From Pisolithus tinctorius (lineage: Eukaryota > Basidiomycota > Agaricomycetes > Boletales > Pisolithaceae): 64,000 bases of DNA. The translations under genes and the position numbers were made by a program. Shown here in pieces: positions 12,839-25,573 of the stretch (position 1 is its first letter; each line of letters starts with the position of its first letter). Where the stretch lies: NCBI GenBank assembly GCA_024663395.1, contig JANFAH010000050.1, forward strand, positions 248,001-312,000, given 5' to 3'. Below the pieces are notes generated by a model. That model had not been told where the DNA came from, ran no database searches, and saw nothing but the letters and a program-made list of their open reading frames with translations.

Positions 12839-13832
12839 ATGGCCTCGACGATGACGACGAGTGAGTTTGCGACGTTGGCTGTCACTTGCGGGTACGAGCA
12901 CGTGGCACCCGGGACTGGCCAGGTTCGAGCGCAGCGTTCAGACGACGCTGTTCCGTATACTATGCAAGGCAAGTACAGCACTACATACAAGGGGTGCCGT
13001 ATTCGCGACCAGTATAACAGCTTCCCTTGCTGCGACACTAGCCCCGAGTAAGGTAATAAATACCCTGTTCAATCCGACGGTGAGGTATCATTTTTGAGCA
13101 TGTGTTCCAGATTCGAATTTTCCGACTTTGTGTACATACGTTGCATACGTTTCAAAAATTGATTTTACTAAGGTCCTGTCTGGCAGGAGGTTGCGCCTGG
13201 CGACCTTGGGACCTTTTGGACAGCGATCGCTGGCGACAGTTTGTGTTGTTGCATGGGTACATTCTTGTCCCGAACACTTTCTCGGGACTTGCTGTCCGAC
13301 ACACGGGAGATTACATAAGCAGAATTTGTGGTGAGGCCCGATATTTTTTACTTATTTATTTATTTAATTTCCCAAAGTGATTTTCCCGAACAAGTGGAAA
13401 TGAAAAAATAACAATACAAATATGGAAGTTAAAGGGGCGCACAACAAATTGCTGTGGAGACTATAGCATGACAAGTGTAGCACTAGTGCCCGCTATAGCT
13501 TACGGTTTATGTATGGACGTATGTACCCAATGTATGGAACCTTAGTTCAACTTTTTTCGGATCACAAGGACCAGTTTCCTAGTTTCCGGAACGACAGATT
13601 GTTCATTATCGACTTGGCAGCAGAAGCCAGTCCAATAAGCGATGAGCACTTAGACATAAACGATACGCCATTGGGATGCATCATCATATCATCATATCAG
13701 CTAGAACGGACGGGATGGATAATTGATGAGTCCGTTCGTTTTGCTAAAGGATCTCACCAGGTTGGCATGTGCGGGCCGCACACTATCCTCCCGGTTCATA
13801 GGTTAGTGTTCCCGAATGGAGCCGAACTATGA
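12839..13832 (+). other. possible small multi-exon gene of unknown product
   Basis: A frame starts with ATG at 12839 in good context (AAGATGGCC). A TATA-like GTTATATCG lies about 60 bp upstream, with a T-run between. Two further open segments follow: about 13185-13335 (with LLDSDRWRQFVLLHGYILVP) and 13509-13832 (107 residues, with a FRNDRLFIIDLAAEASPI stretch). Their composition looks more like protein than the neighbouring frames, but I could not join them with in-phase splice sites or recognise a family. Treat as a candidate only. Confidence 0.2.
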
Positions 13833-16800
13833 TCATAGGAGTGTGGGCGGGCCCCTCGGAGTTGAGTAGCGACTAAGTAGGAGAAAAGAAAGGGGGGAAA
13901 AAAGGTGTGGTGTTAGAGGTAATACGCTCCTTTCGGACCTCGGTGTTTTTTTCTTTCTTTGTAGACTTCGCGCATGGCGAGCACGAGGAAGCTGAAGTAA
14001 ACCGGAAAAAGTAGAACAGGGGTGAACCCTGATATAATATATAAGTAAATATGTCCGACTTCAGATCAAGGAGAGTAGCGCTCGCGTGAAATAGGAAACG
14101 CGTCGCACGGTTACTGTTTCATACAAAGCGAGCCCATATGGCCCGACATGCAAATTGAGCACATAGGAGGTGAGATGATATTGATAGGGATGCATACCTT
14201 GCATCCATTATGCGACCGCGCGACCGATCTTCAAACATCGGGTCTTTCCGGGGAGCCTCGTACAGCATCGATTGATCCAATCTATGTGAATAATAGCCCA
14301 GGGACCCAGGCTGGGAAGCCCGAGGCGTGCCGAATTGGGTCATGAGTTAAGCGCTTGTTACTCTCCATGCCACGGGCCAACGGGCAGTGACTGGGTTGCT
14401 CTCTTCTATCGACGGGGTTCCTTCCGGCAACTGCAGTGTATGCAGGGACCAGGGTGGCTGTACCACTCCGTCGTGATGGCGGAGTGATAGATTGGGGCGT
14501 TGAGGAGAGAGCCATATGGAAGATCTCCTCTGGCGTGACAGCATATCGTTTCTGCGTCAGTACCCGTATCCCATGGAGGTGACACTGACATGTGTGTAGC
14601 AGTACTCCGTGTGTATGACCTTGGCAGGCAGGGACGGAGGGCATGAATGATAGTGGCTTGTGGCAGGGTCCGTGGTACGGTATTCCGGTGCGGGCAACTC
14701 GTTACAGCTCGTTACCCATCTGGCCAAGTGACAATAGTTGGACAGGGAGCACCTTGATCATTGCACGTTGCCAATATGGAGATACTCCTTACACAGAATT
14801 GAGAGCACAATGGGGGATAGTATGCGCACAGCCGCACTGCTGAACTGGGATTGTAGTGATAGTGTGATACGTATAGTCCCTGCAAGTTAGGCAAATTGTT
14901 CCTCGTACCACAAAGGCGATCAATTGGAGTTTGGGATCATGTTGCAGATGAAACATACGATGTCGGCACTAATAATCAAAAGAATTCTGCTGTGTGTTCG
15001 AGATCGTTCATGTTCTCTGTGGAGTTCTTGCGTTTCGCTCGTTCGGGTCGCACAAGGTGGATTTTTTTCGGAGTCGGACATACCGGACAGACCGACGGAA
15101 CTGCCTGCTGTAGCAGCTAGTCCTTGCTTGGTACCCGTTTTTTTTTTCGGGCGAAGGAGGCACCAGACCGGCGTTATCAGCGGGCTTCTTCATGGATCAT
15201 ACATACCTGCGATGGGTAGGGTAGTATCAGGGTAGTGGCAACGACAACGACAACGGTAACGGTGTGTAGTGGCGGCTGTGACGGAGCGGGGGAAAGGTGG
15301 CTGCGAACAATTGACAGCACAGCACATCTGCTGCATCCAAATCCAAATGCAAAGGAACAGGAACAAAAGGGAAGTAAATGGTGGCCAGTGGTGCTAGGCG
15401 CGGGAAGAGAAAGGAAAAGTCCAATGAAAGCTTCTAAGGAACGTTCTCTCTCTGACGATGAAACGATGCTATTGAATCATGCCTTAACCAGTCTGATAGT
15501 CCACGTCGCGATGCGGCGTCAAGCTCTGAGAGGACTGTCAAGATGACCGCGAATGGTTTGGCGTGAGCTTCGTGTTTGATGGCTCAACGAACGTCCGAAA
15601 AAGAAACCTTCGTAGGACCGAGCATGTTCGCCGGTCACCGGTCACCACGGCCCTCTTCGCCACTTCCACGCCGGACGTTTTCATTACCACAGGAATCAAA
15701 ACATGTCATTTAGACAGCGCTATATAGACACCACCACACGGTAGATTGGCAAGGCAGGGAAGCATTCTAACCAAACACGATGGCATTGTGTTATACAAAT
15801 GTGTTGGCCCGCTGATCATGCGAAACCTGTATTTCGAAGCCACTAAGAGGCTTGATCGTATTTACGATTGTGACGCCCGCCCTTCAATCTACCCATCCGA
15901 GGACCAAGATGCATCCGATGAAGTCTGCTGTGCGAGGTTCTTTTTTAATACGGCAAGGCGGGATGATAGGAACGCCCGCGTGAAAAAATATCCGGAAAGG
16001 GCTCCTGTCACTGATTGGGTTTTGGAAACATGGAGGGGAGGGGGGGGGGGTTGTGAATGGTGAGAAGAGTGGAGGGGGTGGTCACGGTCACACAACGTTG
16101 TCGATTGCGTCACCGGGTATACATGGTCATGGTCGTCGTTGCGACGGTTGTTGGCAAATGGAGAATTGATGAATGAATGTTCGACACACAAAGGATGTGT
16201 GGCGCAGCGGAAGAGAGTAAGATCATATCCGCATGCAGCAAAAGGGTGGTAGTGACAGACGGACAGGCAGACAACAGACAAACGGACGGATGGACGGACG
16301 GGACAACAGCAACAGCAAGACGTTAAGGCGTTTATGGGCATGAAAAAGGAATGATGAAAATTGGGGTGAATAGAACTGCCACCAACTCACAGACACCGCA
16401 GACGATTGTTTGGTTCCTGTTAAACCGCAGGAGCTTGGAACCCAACAGGGCTACAAATGGGAAACGTTATTTGAGGGGTGGCCAGCCATATGGGAAGGTG
16501 GGTCCCGCGACCAGTGCGAATGGGGTCAATGGATGTTTACGAATCGATTTATTGGCAGTGTGAGATGGCGTCGTAGTGTTTTTTTTTTTTTCGTATTTTA
16601 AATATTTTTGTAATTCTTAGATTGGCATTTCTTGTCTCTGTGCGTAGGTAAACGTACCTCCAGTAAGACCTGCGGTGAGGCCAGCGAACATGCCATCTCT
16701 GCGTGCTTCCTGTCATGTGCACCCCGAAAAAAAAAATAAGAACTTTGCATTGTACGGAGATACAATGGGCTGACCTTTGTAGCGACGGTTTTCAGACTTT

Positions 16801-16964
16801 CTGGTATCTCTTGACTGAGCATAGCTTCGAGCGAGGAAAGCAAGGAAGACGAATATCGTTATTATTATTATTTATTTACAAGACAAGTCCCGATTCTGTC
16901 GCGACGCGTCCTGGCTTTACAGCAAGCCATTCACTGGCGAAGACGGTCAAATCGAACCGGGATC
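13833..16964. other. intergenic, no gene seen
   Basis: About 3.1 kb with no frame I can support. It contains homopolymer runs (G-run near 16.04 kb, T/A runs) and short GACAACGG-type repeats near 15.24 kb. The last 100 bp form the upstream region of the SPO22-like gene. Confidence 0.4.
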
Positions 16965-19900
16965 ATGTCGACACCGAGGAAACAACGCCAGGCAACAACC
17001 AATTTGCAAAAACTATACGACCAGATCCAAGGCAAGGCTTCCCATTCTGTCTTTTTTACTCATGATGCGCGCCGCGCAAATTCACGGTGTCTTGTATGGG
17101 CGCGCGAATAGAAAGCTTTACCATTGAATACCTCCCCCTTTTTTCCGCAGAGATATCGATCAAGATCAAACCTAAGCTCAAAGATATTCCCTCGTCGTCT
17201 TCCATCGACGCGGCTTCCGTAGTCAAAGACCTCCATCAAATCGCATCCCTAGCGAAATCGTTCTCAGACCAGTGTCTCAGGTGGGGGAACGATGCTCATT
17301 TAGCAGATTTGCTCGATCAGCAAGGTCCGTCACAACCTTCTTTTTTCATTGGCGGCGACCACACTCCCTTCGGGGAAATGTCTGTCGCGCGGAAGGAACT
17401 ATCGAGTGACCATCTGCCACCTTGCCATCCACTTAAGGAGTGAACCTATGGAACGCCTCGGGACTATTTCGTCAAGATTCCGACAGCCGTGTTATTGTCG
17501 CAGCATGTATGCAGCATAGTCCCTCTTTAGCCTCGTCGTGCAACAGTATGCCACGGCCTGACCCTTGTTTTCCAAAGTACGATTGGCAGGTTTCCGGCTG
17601 ATGGAGGCAGGCCTGGAGGCTGAGCCGAGTATCCAAGGTTTGCTTCCCCTGTGGTAGCAAGGTTTAGTCCACGTGCCTCATTCCCGTGCGTGTTGTCTTT
17701 GCAGCCCTGTTGCATATGCTACAGGTAGCGAGCAAAACCGGGTCAGCACTCTCAGGTACGTCCTAGAATAGCAGCGGCTTTATGGCTTCCGTTGCTACAG
17801 CATCTTTTCATTTCGTGATGGGCGTAGAGCTCGGAAATAGCGAATCGGCTGCTAGCGTGTTGACATGTGCGGCCAAGGTGAGATCGCTTTTATCTCTCCA
17901 GTGGCGTTCATTTGGATCCTTTGGCTTACCCTATTGTCCAAACAGTTTGAAGAGGCGCTGAGAAACCACAGTGATCCGGATCGCACGCACGAACACTCCA
18001 AGGCACGCGTCACCACTCTGTATTTTTCAAGTAGAATGGAAGCCGTGAGGCTGTTAAGCTTCTATCGGGTTACTGGATTGATATTCATGGGAGTCCTTGT
18101 GTTGGCACACACACAGGCCTGGAGGGAGAAGAACGAGGGTCTTGCAATGTTTATGGCTGACAAGATCACAGGTTTGGACCCTGGGCGCAATCGAATGCGT
18201 ATCACGAAGTGGCTCATATCATCTAAACAGACAACGATAAACAGCTTGCATTGCTTTCCACTCGTGACGTAAGTGGCACTGATGAGCCTTCCCAAGGTTC
18301 TCTCTTCGCATCTTTTCCCAATAGCGAGAATTGCTGGCCTCCAAGTTACTGGACATCGGCAAATCCATTTTGAGAACTTGTCATCAAGGCGGGAAACTCA
18401 TGGCGGACGGCAACAGAGCCCCTGATGCCCTGAGATGGATGCAGAAGGCATTCCAGGTAATAGAGCCACTGGAGTGCACCCCCAACTCCGAGTTAGCGGA
18501 GCTTAAGGTTCGTGCTTTCGGCATGTCTCTATTGAATATTGTCCGCGCACTGAAGGCGTGACCACTTTAGCGAGCCGTTCTCAGGAGTCTTGGTAAGCTA
18601 CATCATTCCGATTGGATCCTCAGTGATACCGTGACCTACACCATACCGGCATGCTGTTAGCTCGGGGATACTTTCTAGCCTCATCCCATGATCCAGAGAA
18701 TCTGACGCGGGCGGAAGTTGCGCTGGAAGAGATTATCTCCACTATTGACCCCTCAGTTGATCACGTAAGGGACTAGCCAGTACCGCTCTTGGGTTCTTTT
18801 CCGGAGAAAAGTCACACGTTCCCTTCAGACTAGTTCCGAATATCAGCAACTCCGCTGGATGAAACTAGCTGTGGTCAAGCGGCAAAAAGCTGGGAATACA
18901 GAGCTTCTTCACGGTAAGCCGCGCTGACCGGCCGAGCGTTACCCTTTATGTCCTTACGACCACTGCGCACTGACTTTCATCAGCGCTGGAGTCCATTATT
19001 GACAACATGACTTTTTCGGAGGGCGATTTGTCCGAGTTAGTAAAGTTCTCGCCCGTGTACTTCGCTGACTGATAACAGTAATTAAACAGCATTCTCTTGG
19101 AGCTTCGCAGCCTTACTCCCCAGTAGTAAGTATGAGGTAGATTATGCTGTGGCGTTCATGTGACGTTGTTCTCCGCAGCGATGTCGTGACTTCCGCGATC
19201 AAACGTTGCCTCTGGCGGGCATTGGATACGTCCGCGAATGTGGCTTCTATCGAAAAGTTGCTTGTGTCACTACTATTCCACTGCTCGAAGGGTGATGATC
19301 ACGGGAAGGCGATGAAGGACCTGGAGGAGTCGTTCCAAGGCAAGTAACATTGTTCCCATCAAGGGAGCCTGCAACGTGGTTTCTGCCTTGACCATATCAG
19401 AAGTTGTCAAATCGGACGTTGAACTTTCAAAGGCAGCTGCGAGCGCCTGTCTGACTGTAGGTCGTCAAGTTCATTTAAGCACACCGACCTAGACCATTTA
19501 TACTGGAAACAGCTGATATGGCAGTATGGCGACCGTCACTATCATGCCTCGCGGTGGCCGGAGGCGGCCGATTGGTTCATGTGTGGCACCCATGCCGTAT
19601 TCTCAGGTTTGGGACCCTCATGCACTTCGAAGTGTCTCCGCAAAGCTGCACTGTGCTATATTCAACAAAAGGAGTATGCAAAGGCGGCATTTGCCGTCAA
19701 ACGGTGTCCCGTAAATGGTGCCACGACCCGTTATGTGGTATTTCTGATCGCTGTGCATCAAGGTTTGTGCCTACTCGATATGGCTACTTTATTGAGTGGC
19801 GTTACCCACAGTCGGATATAAATCTCAGGTTTGGAAGATGAAGGTAGGTCACGGTCCCTCCACGAGTATTCCATACATGGTTGATCGGATTGTTGGGTAG

Positions 19901-21858
19901 CTACCAGAGCTGTGAGGGAAATGGTTGAAGCCACCGATTTCGATCGAAGAATGCTCCTATTGGCATGCCGGCTTGCGCACGATTCCGACATGAAGAGTCT
20001 GCTTTTATCGGTGCTCATGGCATTACTAGATACCTTGAACTTTCGGATCGACGTGGAAAACTTGACAGAAGCCATGACACTGATACGGTGTATCATCAGA
20101 TTAACTCTGAAACTCCTCGGACAGCCTGGCGCCAACATGTAACATTGCCTTGCTTCACCATCAATCAGTGTCTATACTTACACCTGACAGACCACCCCTT
20201 GTTAAGACATTACTGAATTATTTCAAGAATGGTTCGTGAGCACGTCATTTAGCATGTCTTCTTTCTCCTAGCTTTGTCCTCGTTCTTCAGCCAAGATTCT
20301 CCTTGAAAATGTCGCCTGCGAGAACTTCGCATTGGTGATCCGGGACTTATCATGGCTGTGGCGTACTGCGTACAATTGTGCAATCGATGGATGTTCCGAT
20401 TGGGATAACCACGGCGAAGAAGTTTCTAACGCTTTCGATATTGCAAGACAGGTGACGTGTTATTATTTTCCAGATCTCCACACATGTTTTCGCCCTCCTA
20501 ACTGAGATTAGCTACTCGAATTATACATAGCCAAGACGCTGACGGAAGTAGAGCCTTCTACGTACGTCTATATTGCGAATGCTTCCTTCGCCGCCACCTC
20601 CGGGCGAGGTCAGTGCCGCTGTTCGGACATTTGTTGTATGATGCTTACAGGCTCTTGTCATAAGTGATCATAGTGCGCGAACGGTTATCAGGCGCCGAAG
20701 CCGTAGAGGTGGGTGGTGCCAAGGTTCTACACTCGCAGCTAATTGTTCCGTAGCCCGAAGTTCTGCGGAGCCTCTCCGCAGAGATCAAGTCGTGCGCAGG
20801 CAGGATCGCTGGTCTGCTGGACAAGGTTCCTCCAGCCGATCGTTCCCATCTCCAATCATTCTTGCACTTTCTGCGTGTCTTCCATGTTGAATCAGCATCA
20901 CATCTTGGGGGTTGGCCGTCCGTCCTGGAGACGATCGAGGTGCGTCGCCTTTTTTTGTTTTTCATGGCGGGGAAGTGGTAGGAGAATTTTTTCCATCACA
21001 TAGGAGGCTACACGCGATCAGCACCAATCTCTCGTCACCTATGAGGCAATTGGAGACGTCCTAGTATGTGCACATTAGATTCTAGACCTTTTTTCTTGGC
21101 CCTGACGATGGGTCACCTATTAGTGGGAGAACAAGAATTGTCCCATTAACGGCATGATACAACGTTTTCATGCTTCTGAGAATACACTAAATAATGCACA
21201 CAGTACTCTACGCAGCCCTTGAGGTATGCAAACTCCCTATGAACGCTTGGATTTTGGTGATCTAAACTCCTCGCCACACCTGCAGGCAATCCTACATGCA
21301 TGCCTCGCACACACCCAGCTGTCTTTGGACAAGTTCTCGCGGTGGTTGCGATCAATATGCAGCATCCTATTGGCCAAAGGGTCCGGGGCTGACCGGTCTA
21401 AAGCCATTCAGTATTTCGAGCAGGCGAATGCAGTCCTGGAAGAGCATGGTGACCTGGTAGAAAACGGAAACTTTGTGGGTATCTGCGAGGAGTGAATCTG
21501 CGTTCCTGACGACTTCTGTCCCTCCCCATCAAAGCTTTATCCGACAGATGAACGATTATGGCTCCTTAGCACTGCCTACAACACGGGGGTGGAATGCCTG
21601 CAGTCCGTCACCCACGTTTCTGCCCTTGACTTTACTGCCACAACTCCTGTCTTGATTATGATACAGTGCATCCCTTGTCGACGAGGCTAGACGGTGGTTC
21701 GAATACGCCACCGTGATCTGTCGGTTTGTTCCGAATGGCAAAGCTCGCGCAGAGAAGGTACGTGAAGTGGACATCGGTCTTTACACTTATCGCGGGTCCC
21801 GTTGGAATAGATATCAGAGACATATACCGACCTCCTGGCACGCTACACAAGAAGCTAG
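16965..21858 (+). CDS. SPO22: SPO22/ZIP4-like meiotic protein
   Basis: I can trace 32 exons in consistent phase (total 2,904 nt, 967 residues), from ATG at 16965 to TAG at 21856-21858. The protein is a string of helical TPR-like repeats typical of the SPO22 family (Zip4 in yeast, TEX11 in animals), a scaffold of the synapsis/crossover (ZMM) machinery on meiotic chromosomes. Landmarks are LRLAGFRLMEAG near residue 110, ARGYFLASSHDPENLTRAE, KCLRKAALCYIQQKEYAKAA, ENFALVIRDLSWLWRTAYN and DERLWLLSTAYNTGVECL near the C-terminus. Two introns look like GC-AG: the first (17032-17150) and that at 19340-19400. Several exons are tiny (15, 20 and 22 nt). The junctions around 21064-21203 are the least certain: they need a 16-nt exon at 21124-21139 with a weak donor. 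The gene ends 148 bp from the convergent UTP18. Confidence 0.8.
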
Positions 21859-22006
21859 ACAATACTCATGGGTTTTGGGCACATCACACCTGTGTGTGAA
21901 CGCCACCCAACCTCCTTCGCTTTTTGCCTGCATGTTTCAACCACACACACTTGTCGTTCTCGATATATATGTATCCTGTGATGGAATAGAACCCATGAGG
22001 ATGTCA

Positions 22007-24149
22007 TCATTGTTGCGCGAAGTCCCTAAGGTGATACAGCAGGACACGGCCCTTATTGTTGCCTATCGCGAAATACTCGCTTCCTACGGAAAAGTCCATG
22101 GAAGTAACGTGAGCAAGAGGTGTTTTGGTCGTTGGCCAATTGCCATAAACCGTCAGAGATGGAAGGTGGACCTATAAAACGGTGATTAGTTTAGGATGAA
22201 TATAAGAAAATAAAATAAAGTGAGATGCAGTACCAAACGTAGTTGGTCCCTTTTGACGTTGCTAGCCATGGCAAGCAACTGGGAGTCGTGGTTATACCGT
22301 AGACATGAGATATTCGTCGTCAAGTTGCCTAGGGTTTTGAGAGGTTTTGGTTTCGAGTCTCCACCTAGACTTAGAGCGTTATAGACGTTGACAAGGCCGA
22401 TGTTCGAACTGTTTCAGCCAGGCTTAGTATCTCTTACGGTAGAGAAGAAAAAAGCAGACGGTCACACTCACCCAATGGACAGATAGTTACCCCGTTGGTC
22501 TCCGCTCATTATTTTGCTGCCAAATCCACCCTCGTCCTGCCATCGCTTAACACATTTTCGCTGTCGTATGTCCCACACATACACCTGCGAATCCTGCGTC
22601 AGACTTAGGAGCTCACCGTCCTGTACCCTAGACCACCACAACGATTTGACGGCTGCGTTTGCCTTGAGTCCCGCCACGACCTGCGCCGATCCTGAGCGCC
22701 AATCAACGAGGTGAATGTAACCACGGCGGCCTGCTACAGCAAGGACATCACCATCGGGGCTGAACGCGCACGTCTCCATGCTGGTATCTTGGTTTGCTGA
22801 TGAGAATGTAGTTCCCCAAAGCCCACGCGGCGAGCGGTGGGACGCTCCAGATTGGAGGTCGTAGGTGTAGTAGAAGGGGCGTGGACCGGTCATGAAGATG
22901 GAAGAGCCGGACGGGTGGAAAACAGCATTGGTAATGGGAAGAGAGGGGATGTGAAGAGTTTGTGCGTGAGGGTTTGTCAAACCATCGACCTGATAGAATG
23001 GGGAGAAGGGGCAAAGGTGACAACATCAACATGAAGAACAGGGGATGGAGAGAAATAGGGGACTGAAAACGTACGTGGAAAAGCCTCAAACGTCTGTCTG
23101 TGCTTGCCGTGAGGAGAACGGGGATCTGAGGGGAAGGGTGAAACTGGACGGATTTAATTTCACTCTCTGCGGGAGCTGCCTGGTTGGCATCACGCAGACA
23201 GTCGACTGATATCACGCCCTGGGTCAACACCCTCGGTTTTTTCCCAGCCGATATGCCGCCTGTTGATGATAGGAGGTCGGGGAGGATATCTTCGATAGTG
23301 TTATCGACGTCGGAGTCAGAACCGGACGATCTCCTCCGTTTTGAAGGGTGTAGCTTTTTCCGTGCTTTTGTTGCCCACTCTGGGGTTGGGTTGATACGTT
23401 CGAATTGACGGCGCAGCTTGCGCTCGTACTCTCGACCGTTGACCGTATCTTCTGAAGGTGCATCACGGAGTTTTCGAAGACGGTTGTGCGCAGTTAGGGA
23501 TACTTGCAAATTTGCGTCATCAGGGTCTACCCATGCAGGTGCTTTACGGCCGGGTTGCGCATCCCCTGCGGAAGTGGTCTGGTCTTGTTCTTCGGTGACG
23601 ATCTCGGGTATACTTTCGGTCTCCTGAGGGATGTGTTCAACTTGATCTGTTTCTTGTGCACTATTTTCCTCTTCTTCTTCTTCATCGCTCTCGCTTTCGC
23701 TGGGGTACTTCCGGATGACCAACTGTGCCGCGTCCGGAACAGTAGAACTGTCCGAGGTTGAGGGTGCCACACCGTCATCAATGAAGAACAGCTGGTTAAC
23801 CAAAGTAAAAATGTCTCGGATGTAAGATCCAGAACATTTTTCCGTGGAAAGGGGGGGCACATACATCTGAATCCAGCATGTGTTCCAATTCCTTCGACTC
23901 CGCCCCTGCGTCTGGCTCTTCTTCGTCGGTAATTACGAGCCCAGCCTCGACATCCAACCCTGTCTTTTTCTTTGACGAAGAAGAGGAGGACGACGGAACA
24001 TAAGGGGTGCCAAATAGCATGCTTTCCAGACGTCTTTCTTCATCGTCTTTGCTCGCGTCGTCTGTCAAAGCCGCGAGATGGTTGGAACCGAGTGGTTTTA
24101 CGGATTCATCTTTGGCGAGTTTTTGGCGTTTTCGAGCGTGTTTTGGCAT
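22007..24149 (-). CDS. UTP18: U3 snoRNA-associated protein Utp18 (SSU processome)
   Basis: Five exons (24149-23865, 23791-23075, 22989-22472, 22408-22234, 22171-22007) give 619 residues in phase. Utp18 is a nucleolar WD40 protein of the UTP-B module of the small-subunit processome, needed for early 18S rRNA processing. The N-terminal 250 residues are charged and contain an acidic stretch (SESESDEEEEEE) and basic KRRR, as usual for the family. Blades of the propeller start near SVQFHPSPQIPVLLTASTDR and run through CAFSPDGDVLAVAGRRGYIH, the family signature WQDEGGFGSKIMSGD and a last blade with VLLYHL before the stop. The final two small exons lie outside any long open frame, but match the expected family C-terminus (LPSLTVYGNWPTTKTPL). 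It is convergent with SPO22. Confidence 0.9.
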
Positions 24150-25573
24150 TGCAAGAGCTGCCTCGTCGATCGGAATGTACTTTCGAAGGAGTCGATATGT
24201 GACCTGTTTCACTCGAGCAGGTGGCTGTGTAAAAAAGAACCAGAAGTACTTGATTTCATCTTCCTTGAAGGCAGACCAGAGATTCAACACCAAGGCAGTC
24301 ACTCACTCTCGACTATGGTGCACATGAAGGGTTACTCGTATTAACACTTGCCTTACTTATGCCCATTTCTTTCAATCTGCACACCCCAGGGTTCCGAATG
24401 TGCATGAGCCCAAGCATCCTTAATACTGACGTGCTATCGTGTGGCCTAGAAACATGATCGATGGCGGCCGTCCCAGCCGTCCCAGTCTCATCGCAGTTGC
24501 AACCTGAGGCCCTGGCCTGGATCCTGCATCTATGTACTATCCCAGAGTTGCTAAGCTAGACACGCAGACACGTCTTCATACTATTGGGCGTTTGCTAGCC
24601 TGTAACTGTCAACTTCGGCTACCATTGTACCTGTGCTGTCCCTCTCTGTCGGCGGGGTTGTGCAATAATGATCCGACAACGTGCAAAACTTGTACTTACT
24701 AGGAGATCACGCGAGTAGTGAATTTGTGGTTTGGTATCCCAAGCTAGCGGTTCATGTGCGACCGCCCTAGCTCCGATCTGCTTCACGCAGTAAGAGAAGT
24801 TGACTCATTAGACGGAATCACAGGCCACTGCAGTCGTGAAAGTAAGTGAGCATTGGTAATTGGCAATATGAGGAGGCTATCGGCAACGGTATGTCGCCTA
24901 GGCTTGCGTCCCGATCTGAGGTTGCTAACAGCTGCAGCCAGACGCGAGACGTATGTCTAGTATGTACGACACGCGCTCGTCACTGATCCCCTGTGTCCGT
25001 AACCAAATCGGTCATGCTGGCAGGTTCCTACTGGTCTGTTCCATGGCACCCTGACACAGGGTCAATATAAATGTTAGCTAGTGCGACACCGACACCGTCG
25101 GAGCTCCGCATTTACCAGCTCGTAAGACCCTATGCGCGTACCTAGTGTGTAAAGGAGAGTTTCTGTCTGTTTAGGCTTTCCTTTAGTACACATGCGCTGT
25201 CAAGTTGGTCTGTGGCCAGACAGTGCCATCAAACCAAGCCAGGCAACATTACTGATAGTCGCTTCTCCCTGAGCAAAGTGCCAGCAGACACCATTCAGTA
25301 TTCAAGTCCGCGGCTGCTGAGGTGTTGTCAAATATCACGGATTTTGTCACGGACAAAGTTTATTGGCTGCGTGGAAAATTCCCAGATATTTGGTAAGCAC
25401 TGGGCGCCTGTTCTGCTCACGATACCCACTCCTGCGTGGTCGGGCTTCCGTAGGCTTCTTTCTGTGTTTTTTTACTTTCCGTGTTTTATTCCTTTCTCTG
25501 TCTGTTTTTTTCCCTCTGACACTTGTTGAGCTCTGCCGATTTGTTCCCTGTACATTTTGATTCTCGCCAGATC
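24150..25573. other. shared upstream region of UTP18 and the G-alpha gene
   Basis: About 1.4 kb between two divergent genes. No open frame with a recognisable product and no tRNA. The last 130 bp before 25574 are strongly pyrimidine-rich (T- and TTTC-runs), typical of the region just upstream of a fungal start codon. Confidence 0.5.

Noticed and set aside
21859..22177. Plus-strand frame 21713-22177 as a separate small gene
   Set aside because: The minus strand of this segment encodes the last exon of UTP18; the plus frame is its shadow.
22748..22990. Reading the UTP18 middle exon straight through 22990-23074
   Set aside because: A GTACGT donor after RLRLFH and a CAG acceptor before VDGLTNPH give the correct WD40 continuation; the read-through is intronic.
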